Assembly (NCBI GenBank): GCA_023548195.1
Contig: JAJHZJ010000399.1
Span: 6,143,100 to 6,207,099 of the forward strand
Direction of reading: 5' to 3'
Source: Bettongia penicillata ogilbyi
Taxonomy: Eukaryota; Chordata; Mammalia; Diprotodontia; Potoroidae
DNA: 64,000 bases
Of the stretch, positions 57,131-64,000 are shown in pieces. The first letter of the stretch is position 1. Each line of letters opens with the position of its first letter. The notes beneath the pieces are model-generated. The model did not search any database. It was not told the DNA's origin and saw only the letters and a program-made list of their open reading frames with translations. The translations under genes were made by a program, and so were the position numbers.

Positions 57131-57303
57131 TTAAAATTATGCAATGTAATAGCTAAAAGGAGACTTTTAGTTTCCTTTAGTTAAAACAAATAATTTTATG
57201 ACCAAACTGAGAACTGGATAAAATAAATTCCTTTTCTAAGGGTACATTTTTTTAGACTAAAAACAACTTCTTCCTTTTTTCCTTCAGTTATGAATGGCAT
57301 TTT

Positions 57304-57562
57304 TATGTAAACATATATGTTTATATACATATAAATTGTATATTTGTATAAATTTATATAAACATTTTTGTTCATTATATGTTATATTACATACATATAA
57401 TTTTATATAAACATTAATTTTATGTAGACATATATGTCACGTAAGCATTTATGTACATATATATAACTATATGTATGTATGTGTGTATATATAACTATAT
57501 GTTGATATTTAAGTATTCTTAAACTTAAACTTAAATATATATGTGTGTGTGTGTGTGTGTGT
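57304..57562. repeat. TATA/TATG-rich simple sequence ending in (GT)n
   Basis: Long AT-rich array with repeated ATATATG and TTTATATAAACAT-like units, then about 10 GT units at 57541-57562. Confidence 0.9.
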
Positions 57563-57754
57563 GTATTTGTGACGGTAAGCAAAATAGGCTATTTCGTTGT
57601 TTTTTTCTTAGCATAATTAAGTGCCTCTTATTGAAACTTGCCTTTATCAATCAAGAGTCTTTACTAGGAGTAAAGTACAGAAAGAGTTTCTTTAACTCGA
57701 AGCAGTATATGTATTTGTATTGTCATCTATTTTTATGTGAATAAAAATCATCCT

Positions 57755-58312
57755 CACCTTATAATGGGCCTGTCCACTGAGAGGAGTTTGATTAGGGAAG
57801 ATTTGTGGGAAGCCCCAAGCCTTTTGTTAATGATGCACTGGTTCTCAAGGTTTGTGATGCCTTATGGATCTAAAAAAGGTACACATATTCTGAGGTGAGG
57901 TTTTACTTTGGGATTTACTGGAAGTGTTTGTTTGGCCAGAAAAGGACTCTGGGAAACCACTAAGGAACCTCTTGGCTTGGAAAATCCAGATGTCAGTGCT
58001 TCCCTCTCGAGTAACTATAGTCAGGCAGTTAGATGTGTCTGTTGAATTCAGACGAGAAAGTCATGTCTCTTGATCTATAATTTCTCTGTATTTTCTTTGA
58101 AGTTCAGGGTGCTGGCTCCCCTGAATTAGGTGAATGATACATGTACTTGGTTCAAGGAAGGATTATACAGGTGCTTGATTAAAATTATTCTTAACCCTTC
58201 AAAAGTTGCCTTTCCTTTTATGACTATACATTTCCTTTATGACTATACATCTAAGAACCTGTGATAGCGGTTCTGCATATGTTGGGGTGCTTACTGATGC
58301 ATACATACATAT
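57755..58312 (+). mobile_element. LTR-like repeat, copy 1
   Basis: About 560 bp that matches the reverse complement of 60440-61030 along its whole length. Anchors are GCACTGGTTCTCAAGGTTTG, GGTTTTACTTTGGGATTTAC, GTGTTTGTTTGGCCAGAAAA, TTTCTCTGTATTTTCTTTGA and AGTTCAGGGTGCTGGC. It contains an extra ~20-bp tandem repeat at 58207-58248. Family not recognised. Confidence 0.55.
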
Positions 58313-58345
58313 ATACATACATAGATATATGTATACATATATAAA
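58296..58345. repeat. (CATA)n microsatellite
   Basis: CATACATA and TATATG units at the right end of LTR-like copy 1. Confidence 0.9.
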
Positions 58346-58754
58346 ATTGGCACATATTTATATTTATGTCTAACTTACTGTATACATAGATTTATCTCTC
58401 TACCTATCAATCTATCATTTACTTGTGATGAGCTAAGCTCAGTTAAGTAACATTTTATTAAAATTTAGAAATGCAAAGCGTGAAGAAGAGTAGATAATCC
58501 CTATAGCTGAATAGAGAGTGTTAACCTGGCTAGTGCTGCTTAAAGTGAGCTAAATTTCTTGGTGTCTAGTAAAGCAGCCCCTCCCCCCCAAAAAATTGCC
58601 AAAACTTGAAACCTGGAAGGCTTAAGTTTATTCTTTAGTATAAACAAAAAAGAATGCCAGCTATATAATAAAATCTATGTGCTCAATATCTGCTTCTGTT
58701 GTTTGCCAAATTTTTGAATGTTATTTTAAAGCTAATACCACTTAGTTTGAACTA

Positions 58755-58862
58755 AGGTAAATCTCTTAGCCTCCCTGTGTCTCATTTTCCTCTCCATGAA
58801 ATGATAAGTCTGGCCAAGATTATATCTAAGGTCTCCTCTGGCTTTAAATCTATGATCCTCTG
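58755..58862 (+). mobile_element. MIR-like SINE 3' part
   Basis: AAATCTCTTAGCCTCCCTGT, CTCATTTTCCTCTCCATGAA, AAGGTCTCCTCTGGCTTTAA and TCTATGATCCTCTGA. Confidence 0.7.
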
Positions 58863-59590
58863 ACCGTAAGAAATGGTACTTACCCTCAAACAGTACAGAA
58901 CATATTTTCATTTTGTCATTCTCTAGCTGATATGTTAACTTTTGGGGAGTATGCCTGAGGTACTGACTCCTTATTTTACACTTCTCTCTAAAGACTTCAT
59001 GCTACATCTACACAATATCCAGGAATTTCTGTATTAATTCCTTTGTCTTCATTCTAAGTCATTAGGGACAATTTGATCTTTTTATATCTGATCAAGCTCA
59101 TTGACATACAGTGCAGGGAACAGGAAATATCTATCATATGGATTCCTACAGAGTCTAGCAAAAGTCATTAAGTTCACAAAGTCATCCTGTCAGTAAGAAA
59201 AATAGGCCTTAATGTGACAGTAGCTTCAAATATTCTTTCAAAATGGTTTAAAAAATGCGTGTAAATGGGAGCTAAACCAGACAGGTGCTTGGTATGCAGG
59301 GTAACCCACTGCAGCCAAACCAAATCAGGACAAAGCACATGAACAAACAAAAACGCCTTACTCTTAGCATTAAAACTAAGAGTGGCTAAGTCTTCCTGGG
59401 TAGACAGTGTTCAGAAAAACAATTTATAATTTAAACTTATTATTCTTGTGTAGAACAAGCAAATATCTTCATAATATGTCATAAACATTCAACATGTCAT
59501 TATAGTTAAAAAAAAAAATGGTGCATGTACTCACTGATCCCACTCTCTATTCACTATTGTTCAAGTTCTTCCTTATATCTGGAGTTATTA
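58863..59590. other. No recognised feature
   Basis: Unassigned DNA lying between the two opposed LTR-like copies. Confidence 0.4.
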
Positions 59591-59905
59591 ACTCCTCCTT
59601 CCACTACCACCTATGCCTCAAATCCCAACACAAATGTTAATTTTTCCAAGAACCCTGTATTACCAGAGTTAGAAATGATCATTTTATTTTTAGTTTGGCT
59701 TTTATTGGACCTTATATAGCACTGTGCTCATGCTTCTTCTAAACCCATATCAAGTTCTCATTTGTATCCTAATTACTTAAGAAAATATTTTAATTCCTCA
59801 TTAGATTTAAAATGGTTCAAAGGAAGGGATTGTCTTATCTGTCACATTACCAAACAGAATACTCTGTACACAGTATTCAATGTTCAAATGCTCAATGACT
59901 TGAAT
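59591..59905 (+). mobile_element. L2 LINE 3' end
   Basis: ACTCCTCCTTCCACTACCAC, GGAAGGGATTGTCTTATCTG and AATGCTCAATGACTTGAATT keep the order of the L2 tail. Confidence 0.6.
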
Positions 59906-60439
59906 TAATATGTGAAGACATTCTTGTCTTCTCTAATTATTAGGCTGAGAAACATAGTAATGATTCTTTTAAAAGTCCTGTAATATCAGTATCATGCTAA
60001 ATTGTTCAAAGCCACATTTCTCTTTGGGATTCATTCATTCTCAATAAAGTTTCTGAAGGCTTTGGTCAAATCAGATGTAAATTGAATATGTTTAAATGTG
60101 GTATCTCTAGGAAAATATTAGGTAGCCCTAGTGGTAATATTGCTGACATTTTAAAAAATTTTTATTTTTCTTTGAAAATTCATAGTAAGAGTTTTAGCAG
60201 TGTGTGAAGAAGAGATACTCTCCTTCTCAGCCAAAGATGTGTTTTTTCTTTGGCCCCCAAGCATATTATTGAATAATTTTAAGTGATAATAATCTTCCAT
60301 ATCTCAGTTAATTTGTCTCCTGAGAATTAAAATTTTCCATTAAAAATCTCACAATATAAACTCCAAAATATTGAACCATTTTATGCCTGTGAGATCTTAG
60401 AGAATGAAGGTTTGGGAAATTGGCAATTATGGGTTTAGT
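59906..60439. other. No recognised feature
   Basis: Unassigned AT-rich DNA. Confidence 0.4.
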
Positions 60440-61030
60440 AGTATGTATCAGGAAGAATCCCAGCATACGCAGGAGGGCTTGCTGTAGATTGTTAAATCTG
60501 CTTTACTAAAAGGAAAGCAACTTTTGAGGAATCAGCAATTACTTTAAACAAGCACATGTATCATTCATTTAGTTCAGGGGGAAACGTCAGCACCCTGAAC
60601 TTAAGAGAAAATACAGAGAAATAAAAATCAAAAGACAGGGCTTCCAACTGTATGACCCTAAGCAATACATACATCACAGATCAACAAATAGATCCAAGTG
60701 TCTGACAATTACATACACACATAGTTACCAGAGAGAGAAACACCAATATCTGGGTTTTCAAAGTGAGATAGGGGGCTCCTTAGCAGCTGCCCAAAGTTTT
60801 TTGTGGCCAAACAAACACATCCAATAAGCAATTCCCAAAGTAAACCCGCACCTCAAAGTTTTTATACAGTTTTCAGAGCCAGAGGGCACCACAACCCTTG
60901 AGAACCAGTGTGTCATTAAAAATTAACAACAGATGTGGCACTTTCAACAACAACAACAAAAATCTCCCCTAATCAAGCTTCCCTTAATCAGCTGACCCAT
61001 TAATGAGTAGGGAAGATCTTTAACCCTCAT
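60440..61030 (-). mobile_element. LTR-like repeat, copy 2, opposite orientation
   Basis: Reverse complement matches 57755-58312. On the minus strand it has a TATA-like GTATAAAAACTTTGAGGTGC (near 60869) followed by GGGTTTACTTTGGG and, ~250 bp on, the TTTATTTCTCTGTATTTTCT region, a layout consistent with an LTR promoter and R region. Divergence from copy 1 is substantial. Confidence 0.55.
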
Positions 61031-61321
61031 TAGTATAACAGTATGGAGCATGTAGGACATTAAACATAGGAGTTTTCAAATGAATATACTGAATCTATAT
61101 AAGTCTGGTCGCTTTAGAACAGCAAAATTAAGCAGGTGGATTCTCCTGTGATGGTAAGCTAATAATAGTTGTTAATCTTGGAAAACTGAAGGACATATGC
61201 ACATGTATTGGTAGACTGCTGAGGAATCTTAGGACTTGAAAAAATTCCTGGCCATAATCAAACATGATTCCAAAAGACTAAGAATGAAATATAGTTCCTT
61301 CTGTTTTTCGGATTGGGGTAG

Positions 61322-61392
61322 GGTAGGGTCATTTTGCGTCATACTCGACTCTTTGTGACCCTTTTATTTTTTTGGAGAGGTGGTATTCTTTC
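61322..61392 (-). mobile_element. Short SINE 3' fragment
   Basis: GTCATACTCGACTCTTTGTG then ACCC is the reverse of the marsupial SINE end. Confidence 0.55.
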
Positions 61393-61711
61393 CACTGAAA
61401 AAGAAAATTAACTCCACATATTTTAGTAGATGATCTTGAGCTGTGCTCCTTCTCCCCCAACCTGGGGGGATTGGCTGGGTGTAAAGTAAAGTAAAATTAA
61501 ATTGAACATCATTTCTTCAGAGGAAAAATTTTGGTGATGATCCTCTTCTATGCTTGTTCTCAAACAAGAGATAAACAGTATTTCATTTGACTCATAATTT
61601 CATTCTTTCAAACATAGAAACATTTAAAATAATCTGATCACAAATTTGTGAACAGTAATCTCCACACCAGGAAAAAATAAAAGTCATTAGTAGAACAACG
61701 TATAGACACCC

Positions 61712-62075
61712 TCTGTCTCTGTCTCTCTGTCTCTCTCTCTGTATATATATGTGTGTGTATGTATTTATATAAGTATACATATGTGAGTCTGTGTATATAT
61801 ACATATACATGCATGGATGTATGTGTGAATATGTGTGCATGCTTACATATACACGGACACATATATACTTATGTGTATATACCTTGTATATGCATTGTAT
61901 ATGCATGTTTGCATACATTCATGCATACAGATGTATGTATATGTGTATGTGTAGATATGCGTGTATGTTTATATTTGTGTGTACATGTATGTATGAATAT
62001 ATATGTATATATGCACACAAACACAAATGTGTATGTGTGTATATATGTGTGGACATTTACATGTCAATGTATATA
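61712..62075. repeat. (CT)n then (TATG)n/(CATA)n array, ~360 bp
   Basis: CTCTGTCT units, then long TATATG, GTATG and CATACATA mixtures; free-standing rather than inside a recognisable HAL1. Confidence 0.95.
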
Positions 62076-62119
62076 ATCATTACTTCTCCATGGATACAGT
62101 ATTCAATTTATCATAAGGA

Positions 62120-62325
62120 ATGTCAGAATTTAAGTTTGACCTGTTTTATTAGCTATTAAGGTCAAGTCACTTAATTTCCCTGAACCTCAATTTCTTGATC
62201 TGTAACATGGAAATAGTAGCACCAATAGTAAATATTTCATATGGTTGATGTGACATTAAAATATGATAATACATATAAAGTACTTTGCCAAATTTACAGT
62301 GCTTTATGGATATCCATTGCTAAGA
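62120..62325 (+). mobile_element. MIR-like SINE with TTTGC tail type
   Basis: TCAAGTCACTTAATTTCCCT, CAATTTCTTGATCTGTAACA and ATAAAGTACTTTGCCAAATT. Confidence 0.65.
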
Positions 62326-62344
62326 TGATCATCAAGCAATCACA

Positions 62345-62505
62345 TCTCTGGAGATGGAATGGACTTCAGAAGTCATCTAGTTCAGCCCCTTCATGTTACA
62401 TTCCAGGAAAATGAGGCACAGGGTGAATAAACTATTTTATCTCCAAGATAGCATTTGAATTCAGAGTCTCTTGACTCTAAAACAAGTGATCTTTACACTA
62501 CGTCT
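62345..62505 (+). mobile_element. MIR/MON1-like SINE
   Basis: GGACTTCAGAAGTCATCTAG, AATGAGGCACAGGGTGAATA and TTGACTCTAAAACAAGTGAT. Confidence 0.65.
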
Positions 62506-63345
62506 TGTGAATTCCTGAGAATGAGCATGGTGAAGAAATTTTTTCCAAATGCTTCAATAAGAAGATCTAGCAAGTTATATGAGTTTTAATGTCTGATAGC
62601 TTTTGCTCATGGAGAACATGATTCTTCTCTTTATCTATTCTAGAACAAAATTTTCTGCTTTGCATAATTCGAACCATCTGTTTCCTTGTTCCTGCTTGGC
62701 ACCTTTATGTACACTGATACAGACTCTCTTTTCTGATGACCAATATGGCTGTATTTTCATCTTCTTTCTTAGAGGTACTTCTGGAAGCATCAGAAAGGCA
62801 ACATTTATTTAGTGCTTTATTTATTCACCCAAGGTTATAAAGAAATCACATAGTTATACACATCAAATAAATGAATATTGTCCCAGGGGGGAATCATGTA
62901 AGCTAAATATAATCAGTCAACATTTTGGCAGTCAGAAGACATGCTTCTTGTCAAAAGACAGACAATATCCTGTCTGAGTAATTTTTCATAGTAATTTATG
63001 AGCTTTAATGACCATTACAGGTATCAAAGCCAGAAATAAAATCACTTAATTTATTTCATGTTCAAGAAATATAAATGAAGATATAAATACATATGAAACA
63101 TATAGAGATTACTTAACACGTGAAATTTTTTAGTAGAATAAGACCTAAAAGCTTGCAGCCCTGAAATTTAAGAGACAAGGTTCATAAAAGTCATAGTTTG
63201 TTTAAGGTCACACTCTTAATTAGGCACAGAGTAAGAACAGAACTCAAACCTTCTGAATGCTAGTCCCAAGCCTTATCCTTGACAATTCCCTTATCTTAAG
63301 GCAGGTTTCTACACTTAAAGCAAATGGTTGGAAATTTTCCTTTAA
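62506..63345. other. Mostly unassigned, possible SINE trace
   Basis: No gene seen. Around 63190-63300 (GTTTAAGGTCACACTCTTAA, AACAGAACTCAAACCTTCTG) a MIR-like core is visible. Confidence 0.4.
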
Positions 63346-63348
63346 AAG

Positions 63349-63410
63349 CAAAAGCAAAAAATAAACAAACAAAACAAAACAAACAAAACAAAACAAAAAA
63401 AACAAGGAAA
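63349..63410. repeat. A-rich (AAAAC)n simple repeat
   Basis: AAACAAAC and AAAACAAAACA units over about 60 bp. Confidence 0.9.
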
Positions 63411-63920
63411 AATCGCTCCAACAATGAAGCTTCCACAATTTCCACACTCCAGTTTTTTGTTAGATAATTCAGCCTTATGTATTATTACTTTCAATCTATA
63501 GGTTCAACCTATTTTCTACATTTTAGTTCTTATTGGATATCAGAACAGTTAGTCAGCCTCATCTATGTAAGAATGCTTTCTAGTCTTCAAGATTGTTATT
63601 TATCAGTCTGGTTTCTGTTCTCCAAGGTTATAACCTATGATGTATTCTAATGAAGAATCAGACGTTCACAAAAATATACCAGATATTTTTCGGTCATCAA
63701 TGTATGACATTACTATCATTTAACCAGTTCATGTTTGCAAAACTAATCTTGTAGTAGCTAAACAATTCCTTTGAAGTATTATGTCTATAAAATAGATGCA
63801 CATAATCCATAACTTGGATTTAGCTGTATGAGCCCAACAATTAGTCATTTACAAGTGTAGTTAATAGGAAAATAACAAGAACTGCATCACATCATGTGAG
63901 TCTATTTATCTAGGGAAAAA
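63411..63920. other. No recognised feature
   Basis: Unassigned DNA up to a short A-run at 63917. Confidence 0.4.
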
Positions 63921-63935
63921 AAAAAAAAGCAAACT

Positions 63936-64000
63936 GTAGTAGGGCAAAGCCAAGATGTTGGAATAAAAGCAGGACCTTCTAGAACTCTCCCCTCAAATCC
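63936..64000 (+). mobile_element. L1/HAL1-type 5' end, cut by window edge
   Basis: GGGCAAAGCCAAGATGTTGG then AATAAAAGCAGGACC matches the L1-type 5' start (compare 46252). Only 65 bases are in view. Confidence 0.65.

Overview
The window looks like gene-poor, AT-rich chromosomal DNA from a marsupial genome. I find no host protein-coding gene, tRNA, rRNA or CRISPR array. The evidence for a mammal, and specifically a marsupial, is the repeat content. There is an L1 retrotransposon with a 361-residue ORF1 protein and an ORF2 remnant. There are many shorter L1 relatives that carry ORF1 but no ORF2 (half-L1, HAL1). RTE LINE 3' ends end in a guanine/thymine-rich tail. There are marsupial-type SINEs with a tRNA-like head, MIR/MON1-like SINEs, old L2 and CR1/L3 pieces, and endogenous-retrovirus-like LTRs. 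Species cannot be decided from the sequence alone.

Layout. 1-2290: a minus-strand HAL1 (ORF1 with one in-frame stop, full 5'UTR) beside an old L1 3' end. 2290-6575: mostly unique or very old DNA with a SINE tail, a hAT-like remnant, an LTR and an RTE fragment. 6580-18800: an L1/HAL1 nest. An old plus-strand element is followed by a minus-strand HAL1 piece, a plus-strand HAL1 5' half, and a nearly complete minus-strand L1 (11539-18800) that was split by a complete 2.9 kb plus-strand HAL1 flanked by a 12-bp target duplication. 18800-24130: SINEs, an L2, microsatellites and unique DNA. 24130-38215: a second nest. A full-length L1 (24948-31791, perfect 12-bp target duplication) sits inside a minus-strand HAL1, followed by a head-to-head plus-strand HAL1 and a minus-strand HAL1 with its 5' end preserved. 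38400-49000: old L1 ORF2, L2, RTE, L1 3' ends, an unclassified region with an internal duplication, an LTR, unclassified LTR-like DNA, a SINE/L1 chimera and another HAL1. 49000-56620: L2, SINEs, a (GATA)n array, and an old minus-strand L1 split by a HAL1 and apparently missing most of ORF2. 56620-64000: old repeats, a pair of related ~560-bp LTR-like repeats in opposite orientation, large (CATA)n-type microsatellites, and the first 65 bases of another L1-type element at the right edge.

How the parts relate. The only long protein still open from start to stop is ORF1 of the L1 at 25936-27021. Its ORF2 is broken by several independent lesions, so this copy cannot move by itself. HAL1 copies have the L1 5'UTR, ORF1 and inter-ORF segment but no ORF2, so by family knowledge they depend on an L1 reverse transcriptase. 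Nested insertion order can be read from the target duplications at three places (11.85/14.79 kb, 24.94/31.79 kb, 51.66/53.64 kb).
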